Shown here piece by piece: positions 22,900 through 35,975 of a stretch of DNA of 64,000 nucleotides (the stretch's first letter is position 1; the number at the start of each line of letters is the position of its first letter). Position numbers and translations under genes: made by a program. The stretch is from Linanthus parryae (taxonomy: Eukaryota > Streptophyta > Magnoliopsida > Ericales > Polemoniaceae): contig JALGPY010000004.1 in assembly GCA_023055425.1 (NCBI GenBank), positions 62,953,718 through 63,017,717 of the forward strand, read 5' to 3'. The notes beneath the pieces are model-generated. The model made no database searches and was not told the origin of the DNA. It was given only the letters and a program-made list of their open reading frames with translations.

Positions 22900-23422
22900 C
22901 TAAGATTTGGAATATTGTCGTCCCGAACTTCCTTTCTTATACTTTATTCATTTTTCCAAAGGATTGGAAATTTGAACTCGACGCTCCCTCGATTAGGAAA
23001 TATGAGAAAAGGACCTACATCACCCTTCACGTCTCCTCCTAGGTGTTTTTAAAAACTGTTGAATCTACATACACTCGCAATAATTGCACTTGGCTCTTTA
23101 TTGCCTGAAACAAAAACAGGTGTGCCATGATCACGGACGTTGATTTCAGATTTACAGGCCACTATTTAATTGCGATAACATGTACTAAAGTTTGTCGCAA
23201 GTTTCAGTTCTGAAGTTATCGTAAGAAAAGGGCAACCTTTAAATCTAAAATCTACATCCGCGATCATGGAATACATGTTTTTGTTTCAGGCAATGAGAGA
23301 GACAAGTTCCGTAAGGATGCAAGTGGATTCAACCGACTTGAAAAAACCTAGGAGGAGGATTGAAATGTGATGTAGGTCCTTTTCTCATAGTTCCTGATCC
23401 GGTGAGGGACCAATTCAAATTT
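22900..23422. mobile_element. Fold-back element, copy 2, right end truncated
   Basis: Matches 12664-13200 along its length, but its right arm stops at CAATTCAAATTT, where repeat module copy C starts. It lies beside the hAT relic in the same relative position as copy 1. Confidence 0.6.
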
Positions 23423-24439
23423 GCACACATTTAGATTTTTCATCCTAATTATGAATTTCCTTGGGCAGCCTTAATTCATTGTAGCTTCAGGTAAGCATTG
23501 ATTTGAAATCGTGGAAGGATTCGTTACTGTCCCTGTGAAAATTCCTTGAAGGGGTTGTATAGCTAGCTAACCAGACCAGACTAATTTCTGCGGATAAATC
23601 TGAAGAAGTAAATTTGAGGGATGGAGATGAACATTAGAAAAATGGAATTTTAGGGGTACAGAGAGAATTTTGCAGTTAACTTTTGCAATGAAATTTATCC
23701 ATGATAAACATGATGGGTCGGAGCCGGACAGTTAGAGTAATGTGGAGTGGGAAGTTGTGGTAGTAGTATGATGTTGGTAGGTTTTGTCCAAAAAATAGAA
23801 TGTGATAGTTATGTATGAATTCCCTCCTCATCTATCCTATTGACCTTCAGTTTGTCATTTCTACTCCTCCCATTTTCTTTCCCCTTTCTCTGAGGAAAAA
23901 ATTGATTCTTTTATTAAACCTATTTCTCACACTGCCATATCCTCCAATCCGATCTTACCCGAGCATTTATTGTGATGTAAAAAATTCAATGAGGAATCAA
24001 AGCTTTCAAAATCTCAATATGTCAAATACTATTCGTACGTCCAGCTCCCTTATGTAGTGTTTATCAGTAGCATCAATAAAAATATAAAAATCGTAATCAT
24101 ATCTAAAAATTTATTACTTAGGTTCATCTAGATGTGTAATCAAATCTACCCCGAAATTATTGATTCATTAATATTTCAATTCATCAAATCAGTCCCTAAA
24201 CTAAATATTTTTCCATATTTTCAGTTTTTTCTTCTTCGTTTCCAGTTCTCGATCAATGACCATGGTGCTTAGACATTCGATATGATAACTGGTCGAAGGA
24301 TTATACATTTCATGGTGTACGGAATAGTAGGGTATGAAATCTAGCTCTATAGATACCTGAGAGGACTAATATAGAATCTTCGTAGACCGACATATAATGA
24401 ATAAGTTATTTTTCAAAATTCTAACCATCTGATAGATTC
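23423..24439 (+). repeat. Repeat module, copy C: 5' flank
   Basis: Same sequence as 17364-18375 and, from about 23700, as 205-960. Non-coding. Confidence 0.7.
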
Positions 24440-27400
24440 GTATAATGTTTCTATCATGTTCTATCAAGTATTCCCTAATCCCTCATTTTGGGAAGTTTTT
24501 CACAAGGCCGAGATTGCAAACACTTATTATCACTCTATTTTAAATCCACCCAATCCAGCTTGCTTGTTTGGAACAAAGAATGCTTTGGAAACTTGTTTTA
24601 CAAACAGAAAAGTCTTGTGGAGCTAGGCTCAATGGCATTCAGAAAGCCTTGGATAACTCCCCCTCCCGGTTCCTTTCTATCTTAATGATGAGCTCAAGTC
24701 AAGGATGATTACACTAGCATTTTGATCCAATAGGAGGAGTTTTGGAGGAAGAGGAGATAGGAATATATGTTTCTTTCATGCTTCCACTCTGAGTTGAAGA
24801 AGCAGAAATAAAATCATTACTTTTAGGGATGAGAACGCCTCTTGGCTTTATGATAAAGGATTTTGCTAACACATTTCTTAGAGTTCCTCTACCTCCACTT
24901 CCTCACACTCAGTCAACTTTGGCAACCAGAACCTCGGGGTGGTCTCTCCCCAAATTCACAATGAGCTGCATGTGAAGCTCAGTGTTACCCTGTCCTTGGA
25001 GGAGCTAAGAGATGTCATGTGGTCCTTCAAGACAAGTAATGCCCCATGATCTGATTGCTTTCATCATATGTTCTGTCAAAAGAATAAGGACACCACAAAA
25101 CACCATATGTTCTCAGTTTAATCAGCTCTATATTTAATGACTTCTCCATGCATGTGGTATCAATGACACCATCCTGTGCCTCATTTCAAAAGTGCCTAAG
25201 CCTGAGACTATGTCCCAATTCAGGCCTATCGCCCTTTTTGATATTGTGTGGAAATTCATCATCAAAAGTGTGCCTCTCAAACAAGCCCCTGTTGGACTCT
25301 TTAATACCCCCTTCTAGTCTAGCTTGGAAGGAGAGGAGCTGATAATATTTCTATTGTTCAGGACTTGGTGACGATCTTTCTGATCTGTCCGACCCCAAGC
25401 CATTTGAAATTAGGCCATCTAAAGATGAATCGGGCCGCGTAGAGTACGCAAGTGAGCCCTATATGCGTAGGTAGGGGGCGGGGGGGGGGGGGGGGGCAAA
25501 AGCTTTTGTCTTTGGCCAATTGCAGTGCTAAGACCCTGTGATTGTTGTCTATTAGTTCGCTTGACGCGAGGCAGGGAGAGAGGGATAAGATAAATCTCCC
25601 GTGCTGGCCGAGGAGTACGATACCGGTTGTTGACAGCTTTTTGAAGATGTCATTTCATGCCAACTGCTAATATTGTAATAGATGAGTGAACAGAAATTCG
25701 ACTTTTTTCACCTTTGATTAATGAATCCCTTACTAATAATAGAAGGCAGACGCAATCAGCAGCTTTGCCCGTGTTCCATAATTTTAAGAGCATGAAAGGT
25801 ATGGTTGGGGAGATTTTATACTCTAGCTGGATTTTGACAAAGCATATGATAACATTGAGTAGAGTTTTTTCAGAACCACCATTTAGTACTTCAACTTTCA
25901 TGTTCCTTTGACTAGAGTAGTTATGAGTTGTATCTCCTCCCCTTCCATGGCTGTCTTTGTTAGTGGTATTGCTTCATAGTCTTTTATTTTCCCTCTTAAG
26001 GGTTTAAGGCATGGATACCTCATTTCTCCCTACCTATCCAGTGTATAAATGGCTCTCCAACAAGATCACTAACATAATTGCTAATTGTGAGTTTAAAGCT
26101 TGAAATCTTCACATACAAGTTCTGCTATTTTTCATCATTTCTTTGTTCATGACCTTCTCATCATTGGGAAGGCTACTACTAGAAACTGTAGCTTCATTCA
26201 AGGCCTAACGGGAGATTTTGTTCGCCTGTCTAGTCATAAGATTAACCTGGGAAAATATATGATTCTTTTCTCTAGCAATACTCCTCCCGTTATTGCTAAT
26301 CATTGTGCAAGAACTTTTGTCATCAGTAAGTGTACTAATCTTGGGGTTTAACTTAGATGTGCAATAATCAACAAATGACCCTGCTAGAACTGATTTTCAG
26401 TTTCTTTATGACCAGCTGAGGGAAAAGCCGGATGGCTAAAAATTTAGTAAACTATCCAACGTTGCAGAGAGCGAGCCTCTTCAAAAGCTCTTGACAACTA
26501 TCCCCATTTAAATAATGCATACCTATGGAACGATACTAATGAAGAAAACAAACTTTTCAATGTTAGGTGGGATTCTGTTACTAAGACCAAAGATTTGTGT
26601 GTGTGTGGGGGGGGGGGGGGGGGTTATTGAGCTCTGAATAGCTATCTCATGATCTTGCTCTCCTCGCTAGAAAATAGTAGACGTTATTCAAAAATAAAAA
26701 ATCCTGTGGAGCCAAACTTTGGCTAGTAGATACAGTTCAAATGTTAAGACTGGCTTCTTTGTGTGGAAATAATTAAGTGTGGGATGTAAGTTGCTGGTCC
26801 TAGGATTGGATGCAGACTCGGAAAAGGAGACTGCAACTTCTGTTTTCTATTTTGTGTGGAAATTAGACTCTAAGAAACCTTATTGAGTGGCCTTTATTTA
26901 CTAATGAGGAACTTATGGTCGTTAAATAAGCCTGAAACTCTTTGCTAGAGGGTAATTGTCCTCTGTCCTTTTCTATCCTTGCTGAGATCCTCGCTGTTAT
27001 GCTTGGGAAATCTTTTGATCCCTCTTCTTCTTTCATTGATAAGCCTGTATGGACCCTGAAAAGAGTGGTCAGTTCTCCATTAGATCTTGCTTTCATCTCA
27101 GCAGTGGCTGGCCAATGGTCGAGCTTAGATGGAATTGGATTTGGAAGCTTCTTATTACATCCCACTGCAGTCTTTGCCCTGTGTGTGGCCTTGCTCGAGA
27201 GTCCCTCCCTTACTTGTTGAGAAATTGTGACCTATAGAAAATGTTAAGAATGGATCTTATTCTTCCTCGAGGAGCCACCGGAAAACAGCATTTCTCTTTG
27301 CATGTTGGCACCATTGGAAAAAAAGAAATGATGTGGTTTTTGGCAATTGTACTACCGTCTCGAATTACAGTCCTTGGTTAGATGAATCACTGGTTAAGTT

Positions 27401-27700
27401 AAAAATTGGTTCTTCTACATGGCTGGCTACAATTACAAGATTAAAAGAGTTACCGGACAAGGCCGTCGGACTATAGCTGATGAGAATTAGGAAAACCTTA
27501 ATTCTGGTGGTTTTTGGAGGCAGAATAGAGCTGGCATTGAAGGCTTGATCAGGGATAGCAATGGGAAATGGTTGGCTGGTTATAACTCAAAGCTCTTGGT
27601 GCTCTCTTCTTCTTGCTAATTCCCTTGCTCTCCTCACTCTCACTGGACTTCACTTAGCCAAGCACCTTGGCTGCTCTCATGTTCTGACTAGCACTGAAAA
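24440..27700 (+). pseudogene. LINE fragments, copy C
   Basis: Near-colinear copy of 970-4170, by eye around 95 per cent identical. It has the same two LINE pieces, the same unassigned insert (25370-25700) and the same zf-RVT text (CGLARESLPYLLRNCDL, 27180-27237). Two poly-G runs (25476-25496, 26607-26624) differ in length from copy A. Stops and frameshifts are in the same places, so both copies descend from one already broken sequence. Confidence 0.75.
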
Positions 27701-27924
27701 AAAAAAAACTAACTATATGACATGCTTCACATTTTGATTTCACCAAATTCGGTGGTGGCTATATTTTCAGATATATGTTACTGTACGGAATCTAACCAAA
27801 AAGACCGCTATAGTTATGGCGCAGATGTTCCTCATCTATCCTATATCACTTTAGTTATTACGCTTTCCTTCCTCAGACAATGGCATCATGTAATTGCTCC
27901 TGTGGGGCAGCTGCAACCACGACA
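27701..27924 (+). repeat. 3' flank of LINE module copy C
   Basis: Matches 4170-4335 up to a TCACTTTAGTTATT stretch and then differs, which marks the end of the duplicated module. Confidence 0.55.
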
Positions 27925-28170
27925 TCGACAGATGCAATCTCGATTGTGCACATCCCAAGACCACACCAAACCGGTTCTCAGGTACACCTGATTCACCCAA
28001 GCTCTCCAAAGCGAATCATTCTTGGCGTGAATGTTCGAAATGGCTTTGGATATATTCCATGCTGAAATATTCCTATATGGAGTCCCCCTTTGACTTTTGG
28101 AAGACGCACCTCCTTCAATTTATTTTTTTGGTCCATTAGCTGGTTTTTCCTCCATAGGAGACTACAGCCT
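27925..28170 (-). pseudogene. LINE RT C-terminal fragment, second copy
   Basis: Matches 10890-11100, with the same minus-strand LINE text but shorter and more decayed. Confidence 0.55.
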
Positions 28171-28453
28171 TAGCTGAAGCTGATATGTCCTAATTAGGAG
28201 TTTAGGACATCATATTGTTGTTACTCATTTCTGATGTAAATGCATTTCTCACTTGAAACAAACATGTTATGTATTTGGTGGTTCAAGCTCATAGCTAAGC
28301 CTTAGACGAAACGAGGAAGAAGAACGAAGCGGCATTGGAAGAATTTGTTGGGTCTTCGTGCGAAGACATCGGGGCTGGGGCGGTTTCCTTGTTTCCTTGT
28401 TAAATCTTGGAATGTTTTGACCAATTCTTTGGGAACAAGTCAGTATCCTAGAC

Positions 28454-28462
28454 CTATATAAA
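28454..28462 (+). promoter_or_regulatory. TATA box of copia-1 LTR
   Basis: CTATATAAA in the LTR, about 25 bases before GGTCGAGACT. It would have driven the element before the CACTA insertion 28 bases downstream. Confidence 0.55.
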
Positions 28463-29385
28463 GACCTAGGGTCGAGACTAACATTGTGTCACTACTAGAA
28501 ACAATGGTTTTTGCGGCGGGCATATTCCGCCACAGTTGGTACCAAAAACCGCCACAAAAGGTATTTGTAGCGGGTTATGTGGCGGTTTTTTCCCGCCTCT
28601 TAATCTGCAGTCGTAAAAAGCTTGCGGCGGTTGACACCCGCCACAAAAAGTTTTTGCAGCGGTCGTTGTGGCGACTTTTGACCGCCACAAGTAGAGAAAT
28701 ATGGCGTCATTTTTTGGCATTTATGTCAAAATTTGGCCGCCACAATAAGTTTTTTTCCGCTGCAATTAGAATTTTTTGGCGCTAAACTCTGTACCAGTTG
28801 ATTCGGCTTATACCGCCACAAATAGAAATATTAACCGCCACAACAAAATTTTGGCGCCAATTTTTGTCACACATTTTTTTGGCAATATTTCCCACTGTTT
28901 TTATAGCCAAAATATTTGGCGTCCTATGACTTTTTTTCCACACAACTTCGTGCCTCCCTGTGTGAATCAAAAGTGAATATTTACTTGTGCGCCAAATTTT
29001 TGGTTCGCACGATTTGCAAATAAACCTTACTAATATTATAAAAACACAAAGCATATATAGATATTCAAAACACTTAATTGATACACCATATAAATCCATA
29101 AATACCAATCTCTAGTAAATATTCATCAACCAGAAAACTAAAACCATAAGTTCAAAGTGGAAAGAAACTCTTCAAAGACAAAAAAACAGAACGAAAGAGT
29201 TCACATATGTTTGGAGCATTATTATCTAATTGTATTAATAGAATCTGCAAGAGTTCGTGAAAAATTGTGCTCCGACGACTTCACTAGCTGTCATCCACCC
29301 ATTCATCGCCTGAATCTGCATAGTATACTGAAAATTTACAGTTAGCATTTTCATAAGCGATCACATATCAAACATACGAGCACAT

Positions 29386-29388
29386 ATA

Positions 29389-29424
<36 letters not shown>

Positions 29425-29463
29425 TGTATGTATGTATGTATGTATGTATGTATGTATGTATTC
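29386..29463 (+). repeat. Microsatellite (ATGT)n after a short (AT)n
   Basis: About 16 tandem GTAT/ATGT units following ATATATAT. A simple repeat. Confidence 0.95.
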
Positions 29464-31289
29464 ATACGTCGCATAAATTCCAAATTATATTTCTCATTTC
29501 GACGACATCTCCCAGAGTTCTATTGCCCCCGAAACGAATCATTAGAAGTGTTTCAGGCTTGTAAGCCCTCGTAATACGTACTTCGCATAAGTCGCCTCCT
29601 AAAGCACTCCACAAACATTTTTTCTTGGTTCCTTCGAGATAAAAATGGCATCTCCAACCACTTCTTTTGGCAATCTTCCAGAAAGTAACTGCACCTCAGT
29701 TCCAGTATCAATTTCGACGTGAAAATATTGCATATCTAATCAGTTTGCTAATAAAAATGATTTGACACTTAAAATATGGACATGAGTTCACTTAATCATG
29801 AGAAAATTCCCCTGGTGGTACCCATACTACACGTTTTGATACAAAAGCAACATAAATTCTTAGAACAAACTACACCAGCAACAAATAACAAACAATACTG
29901 CAAAACTTTTCACCACGTTTCTTAGAACAAACTTCTCACGGAATTCTTTACAAAATCTGCATGGTTGAACTTCCTAGTCTGCGATTGGAGTTGCATATTG
30001 TGAATATTCAACATTTCTACAATTTCTGCACCTAGTCTTGGTTACTTTCTTCCTAGAATTACTCTAGCAACAGTAAGTTCCACAAAATCTGCATCGTTTA
30101 AGTCTGAAGATGTTGTATCAAGAATACCACATCGATTACCACCTATGAATCTTAGGTTTATTTGACCTTCCTACCCCAAGATTAAAGTATTTCTTTGGAG
30201 GTAGTAAACTATCAGAATAGATGGGTGTGCCTCAAAGAGAAAAGACTTCCTATCATGTATACCTTTAGTTGTTACTTGTTAGCATTCATCTAAATAACAG
30301 TAACAGTCGCTACCACGGTGTAACTGCATCACAGCGTATTGGACACAATGTCAGAGGAACTGTGAATCTTCCGATTGGTTACAAGATGCAATGATAAATA
30401 ATAGGCTGTAGAGGTAGGGAATCTGCTGGTAACTGTAGAGTTTCTGCTGTAAGGGTACAATATCGGCTGTGACATAACACAGCCAACCATCGGCAGTCAA
30501 ATTCCCCAATGTACATATAAGAGATCAAGGAAATCTTAGCAAACTTTTAAATTCTCAATACTATGAAAAAACAAACTGAACTGAAGCTCTTAAATTATTG
30601 GGGATTATCTAAAAAGGAGCTATGTAGGTCACATTATTGCCAGAAGTTGAAGATCAAAGTTAGACAAATCAACTCATCTTCAAGGGATTAGTTAAATGTT
30701 CTCAATAACACTGCTCCCATAAATGTCTTGATAGTTCTTTACCATTCAAATTAGTTACATGGCTGCTTTGGTTCTGAAACTGGGTTGGACACTCTTCTAT
30801 TATTATTTTTTCTCATTTCTGCACCTAATTCCAGGGCACTATTTGGTATAGGTAAATAAATGCTATCTTTTTTTAGATCAACATTAAACATTAAGAGTTT
30901 ACACTTAAAGTATAGTAAGAGCTTCCACAATCATTATGCTAATGTATAACTTGTTAATTCAGATTCTTACCAGGACAGTATACATATTCATATGGTCATC
31001 ATCATCATGATCTTCACTTGATTCTTCTCCACTACATTCCTGATCACTTGCTTCATCCGAACTTTCGACAACTGGAAACTACACAATAGCAACAAAATGA
31101 CTATATTAGCACTAATTTACTACATTATGTAAACGAATGCACCCACATATATTATGCATTTGAAAGTTACACTTACATCGTTAGTAGAATCTGGAACTAG
31201 ATGACCTAGCTCCATTAACTTAGCTCAAATTTTTTCTTGCTCAGCTTCTATCTTAGCAATACGATCGAGGCTGTTAGCCATCTCAGCTA

Positions 31290-31890
31290 AAATTTCAGCT
31301 CGTACCCAAAACCAAGTGATGAATTCAACTTCCTGGCGTCATAGTAACTTTTAGGTAGACCTTCACACATGGGAAAGGCACGGCATATCATGGCCAGCAA
31401 CTTGTCTAAGGAGGTATTACTCCATGCACATACTGCTTTAATGTGCAACAACTGCACAATAAATTCAAGGAGAGTGAATGTCTTGCATCATGGATATAGT
31501 TCGCGATGCGCTTCCTCTAACAATTTCCAATAATTCCTTTTCTCTTCGTCAGGGTCAGTCCTTATTTCCTCAGGTAAATCATCGCCAAGAGTAGAGTTAT
31601 CGTGCATTTGACCAGCAAACACATCATTTACCATTTCAGCCATATTATTAACCGGGTCACTACCCCCGTATGCCGTATCTACTCCACCAAAAGAAGACAA
31701 TCGCTCTCCGTGTGTGGACCAATGAGTGTAATCGGTTTTGAACCCATGAATAGTTATTTGAGCATAAACCTCATCTCTCAATAAGAACTTGCGGTTGGCA
31801 CACTTGTTACATGGGCAATATATCTTCCCCTCGGGAATCTTATTGGTATAAGCAAATTGAAGAAAGCTTGCAATCCCTTGTTTATACTCG
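31290..31890 (-). pseudogene. CACTA transposase N-terminal remnant (transposase-associated domain)
   Basis: On the minus strand one frame gives STEYKQGIASFLQFA, then the zinc-binding motif CPCNKCANRKFLLRDEV, then HGFKTDYTHWSTHGE. Next come the spacer, EEAHRELYP, FTLLEFIVQLLHIKAVCAWS, LDKLLAMICRAFPM and LPKSYYDARKL, and it ends at a stop. This is the normal N-terminal order of plant En/Spm-type (TNP2) transposases, in which the zinc motif is followed by the linker to the catalytic domain. One TGA (31490-31488) interrupts the frame after ELYP. The catalytic core is absent, so it cannot move itself. Confidence 0.8.
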
Positions 31891-32262
31891 GTGCTTTAAT
31901 CGATACTGCAAATGAATCCAACTCTTATCCATATATAAATCCAAAATCTTATCACCTGGAGAATGAATTTAATATTAGTACTAGAGTATGTGGGTGCTTG
32001 AGGAAGCAGTTGAGTGTTCTTATAGTAATTAATGGGTAGCCTGTTGAAATACACTGGTAGTTCCTATAATTTGGAATACTTTCAGTTCCATGATAGGGTG
32101 GGTTCTAAATCCCAGGTAAAGACCATCTACAAAGAACATTAACACCACCATAACATCAAAAGCTCAGTTTGCTTCCAGAGTGACTACCTAATATGATCTT
32201 GTAACAACACGGTTCATGGTCACAACAATTTCCTTAACAAAATAAATAACTAAATAAATAAA

Positions 32263-32712
32263 GGGTAAAAACCATTTTCCAACCTCCATTTATGGTAAAA
32301 ATACATTTCGCCCCCTGATTTATGGGTAAAATACCTTTTGCACCCTTGTCAATGGATGGAGCTAACACCACACTAACGGAGGGATGAAAAGAAGAAATTA
32401 CCCTAAAGATTTAAGAAAATTACATCGGTATATATCCCAATTCTTGTCCTCTCCTCTCATTTCTAACATATTTCTCACTCTCTCTCTCTCTCTCAACCAG
32501 ACAGATCGACTCCATTTCCTCTCTTTCTTCGTCTTCTTCCCTCCTTCAAGTCGCCGACCTCCCTCCTCCACGGTCGCTCGCCTGCTCCAACAGCGGCGTC
32601 CCCCCTCCACGGTCCCGTCGCCGTCAAAGTCACCATAAAGGTATTTTACCCATAAATCAAGGGGCGAAATGTATTTTTACCATAAATGGAGGGTGGAAAA
32701 TGTCTTGTACCC
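32263..32712. mobile_element. MULE-type element with long inverted ends, 450 bp
   Basis: Terminal inverted repeats of about 75 bases: GGGTAAAAACCATTTTCC at the left and GGAAAATGTCTTGTACCC at the right. It is flanked by ATAAATAAA on both sides (32254-32262, 32713-32721), a 9-bp duplication as expected of Mutator-like elements. The flank is low-complexity, which weakens this point. The inside (about 32440-32635) is CT-rich and then GC-rich, like a plant gene leader plus the start of a coding exon, so it may be captured host sequence. Confidence 0.7.
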
Positions 32713-34437
32713 ATAAATAAATAAAATCATATAGGACTATTACCAGTTTACCACTATCTTGAACCCTCGACACTTGTTATACCAACCCAAAATAAATGTA
32801 CAAGATATTTTTTATCTTGTAAGAGTACATGTATATTCGTTTTATTTCATTTCTCAAATACTGGTGATTATTTCTCTTACATCCTCCAACTAAATATTTC
32901 CCACAAATTGGGGAAAAACCAGCATCCAACATAAATTAAAGATATTAGTAGGAAAAGCAGTAATAGTAGGAGACTTTGAGGAAAATCCAGCATCCAACAT
33001 CCAACATAAGTTAAAGATATTAGTAACAAAAGCATTAAAAGCAGGAGACTTTGAGGGAAAATCAGGAGAACCAGCATTCCTAGCAAGAGAATTTGCTGTC
33101 ACGTGTGAGCTATGTCATGAATCTATATTAAATGTTATATTTTTCTCATAAGAAAATTTCTATTTTAACGCACTAACATTTAGAACAGGCAATCCAACTA
33201 AGCGATCATGAAATAATTGGTCAATCTGTTTAGGCCAAAGAAAACTTCAAAACCATCCCTGTGTGAATCAATAATAAAAAAAACACATCTTGTTAGATTG
33301 CAGCGCAAGTGGCAATAGAAGTTTCTGAATAAAACATATGGGTTGTTTGTAAGAACACATCTTAGGAACACTTTTTTGAATCTGTACTCTTTTGAAGAGT
33401 AAAAATTATCTGGGAATAACAGAGGAACAAACTACAAATCATCTACAGAAGCAGATAAAACTCAGCCCAAAATACCATTATTCATATTTCGAATATAGAG
33501 AAATTAGATAATGATAAGCAGACTCTTACTAACATGAATCAAAACAAAAAAGGGTTTCTTTATCAGATCGAACGCATCAGAAGAAGGCAATCCAACAATG
33601 TCCAACAAAAGAAAAATATATTTGCAAGGGAGGGAATTATAATTGACTAAGTGGTTTTCCTACTTCCAATTTCACTAAGATTTGGGTTCGATTTGCCTTG
33701 AGAATTTTCAAGAAGTCATCTTTGTGGTGCTAGACACGGGGGGTCGATGAATCAAAAATGGATGAAGGGTTTGATTGACGGGAAAGTAAAGGGAAAGGAA
33801 AGCCCTAAGAGATCCCCAAGCTCCTCACTGCAACAGATGATTCTTCGAAACACACAAAGAGAAATACAAAACTGACTTGTTCTATTTCCGCCGCTCCTTC
33901 AATGCAACAGACGAGAGACGATCGATGGATGAACTTGAAGAGAATAACGACAGCGCCTGTGAATCCAAAGCTCCATCACTTTGTGGAGATCGTATCGCGT
34001 TAACTAGGGCTGAGGGATAGGAACAGAGAGATTGACATGCGAACTTGTTGAAAGACCGTGTTTATATCCTTCACTTTTAGCTAACGCGGGTTTTTTAGTC
34101 TTATTAATTAATTCCCCGCTTTGTTTTATCTTTTGAGGCGGTTAAAAAACTTTATAGAGGCTGTTCTGATTTTCAGCCAAAAATACTATCTTTTTATGGC
34201 TCTTTTCGAAACCACCACAAAAAATCAGCCATAAATACCCCCTTTTCTATTAGTGTGTGGTGCATTGTAATTGGGTTTTGATCAATAAATCGGTTCATTT
34301 TGGCCGTGGATATAGCTACCCTAAAAACTATTGAACCATGTTATATCGTTGTGTTGTTGTTCATCTTCTTCTTCTTCTAATCACTCTTCTTGGTTCCCAA
34401 CAAGTGGTATTGTGCTTCCGCATCATTTTCTAACAAG

Positions 34438-34450
34438 TGGTATCAGAGCC
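34438..34450 (+). other. Primer-binding site of copia-1
   Basis: TGGTATCAGAGCC, exact initiator Met tRNA type, two bases after the LTR end. Confidence 0.85.
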
Positions 34451-34484
34451 TTGTTGTTGGGTTAGGGTTTGTTGGTGAGGAGTG

Positions 34485-34560
34485 ATGGAGAATTCGTTTG
34501 GGATGAAGATAAATCGCTTTGATGATGAGGATATTGTTTATATACCCACTACCAAGTTCC
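34485..34560 (+). pseudogene. Copia-1 gag start, cut by copia-2
   Basis: The ATG at 34485 opens a frame starting MENSFGMKINRFDD, in the place and style of a copia gag N-terminus. It is cut after 25 residues by the copia-2 LTR. The remainder of the element would lie beyond the right end of the window. Confidence 0.55.
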
Positions 34561-35343
34561 TGTTGGAATAGGTGCCCTAGAGGCAATCTAATATTTAGTA
34601 AGAACAATATTATTGGTTAGAATATTCATTTATTATATATCATGATAATTAATATAATGAAGTCCTTAGATACAATGTGTTTTTTATCTTAAATATCCCT
34701 AGTCCATTATATTGATTAATCGGACGATCAAATATAGACTAGTATGTGTGTAGATTGATATGGAGATATCAAGTCTAACACATGGGTATGCATTAGGAGT
34801 AATGGCATACTAGATTGACCCATAGCGAAAAGGATACATTAGATTATGTTCAAGTCACAATCGTTTCTCGTAGTGCTAATTATAATTGCAATCCTTAGAC
34901 TTAAAGTCACTAGATACTCTATTTGTGAAATATCGTGCTTTGATGTTATCAAACGTTACACCGTAACTGGGTAATCATAAAGGTAATGATCGGGCATGAT
35001 AGGAATCAAGCTTAGAGATCGTAGTGATGTAGTGAGGATTTGTCCCTCCTACATAATGGGAGTAAATATCCACGACCACTCGAGGGATGAGGCTTATTGA
35101 ATATCTGGCCAGAATCATATAAATCAATATGGAGATATTGATGTTATCTGCTTGCATAAGCATATTCCCAGGATCGAGGAACTATGGATTGGATATACGA
35201 GTGTGACTATGTCTCGTGTCCAATCCGGATATGGAGACAAAGGGATAGTGCAATATGTGATATTGGGCACAAAGGTTTGTCGGGATCACCGACTTATTTC
35301 TATTAGTTGGGTGGCATGGATGTGTTGCTAGACACCGCTCCAT

Positions 35344-35348
35344 GTTAG
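35344..35348. repeat. Target-site duplication of Tat, left
   Basis: GTTAG, equal to 63118-63122. Confidence 0.9.
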
Positions 35349-35975
35349 TGTGCACAAGAGATTCCGGCGGGGAGACCTCCGTGTACACCGTATGCAGAGG
35401 ATCGGGGATCGCACAGGAAGAGTGGGGTTGTGTGTAGGGAGAGAGTAAGTCAGTAGCAATGTCTGAGAGAGAGACAGAGGTTTGGCAGAGCTTCCGCGTA
35501 TGGCCAGTGTGTTCTCCTTTGTATGGAAAGGTTGACGTCCTATATATAGCAGGGAACGTGAACGTTGTAGTGTGGTTAATGCGCCCATTGATGGCGGCTT
35601 AATTAGCTTAACCATAACGGCACGTTCGTCCGAGTATATAGGGACCGTTACAGCACGTTGTGCGCGAATACCGGAACCGTTACGAGGTTGACCGGGTTTG
35701 ACCGGATTGACCGGGTTTATGGAGCTCGTGCCATAAATCTCTCAAAACAGTTACTAAAGGTCGCGTGCGGGCTTGGCTCGCACGCGACAGGGCTTACTCT
35801 AGCCTCCAAACCACTAAGTCCCTACAAATCCCGTGCGGTGGTATGCGAGGGCTCTGTCTCGCAGCCCCCACATGGATCAGCTCGGCTGGTGATCCAGTGT
35901 GTGTGGAGCACAATATGGTGTGCTGGATGGTTGCCACGTGGCCAAGATCTGTCAGCTCAGAAAGCACTATCTACA
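35349..35975 (-). repeat. Tat 3' LTR
   Basis: 627 bases and near-identical to 62491-63117. A TATA-like CTATATATAG at about 35540-35549 reads on both strands. On the minus strand it would be the element promoter. Confidence 0.9.

Larger units (their letters stand above)
28490..34255 (-). mobile_element. CACTA (CMC) transposon 2, 5766 bp
   Basis: Starts CACTACTAGAAACAATGG and ends CTATTAGTG, with TGT on both sides (28487-28489, 34256-34258). The left subterminal 350 bases hold many inverted GCGG and CCGCCACAA units. The only coding remnant is an N-terminal transposase piece on the minus strand (31290-31890). The stretches 29100-31290 and 32720-34200 are AT-rich with nothing recognised beyond a microsatellite. 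A MULE-type element sits at 32263-32712. The element belongs to the same family as CACTA-1 by its ends. Confidence 0.85.
28265..34435 (+). mobile_element. Copia-1 5' LTR (about 402 bp), split by CACTA-2
   Basis: The left part is 28265-28489 and the right part 34259-34435. It starts TGTTA and ends TAACA, a matched inverted end. A Met-tRNA primer site follows at 34438. A TATA box stands at 28454-28462. Removing CACTA-2 and one copy of its TGT duplication restores one continuous LTR. Confidence 0.8.

Noticed and set aside
28486..28785. Open frames in both directions at the CACTA-2 left end
   Set aside because: They are products of the inverted GCGG/CCGCC subterminal repeats.
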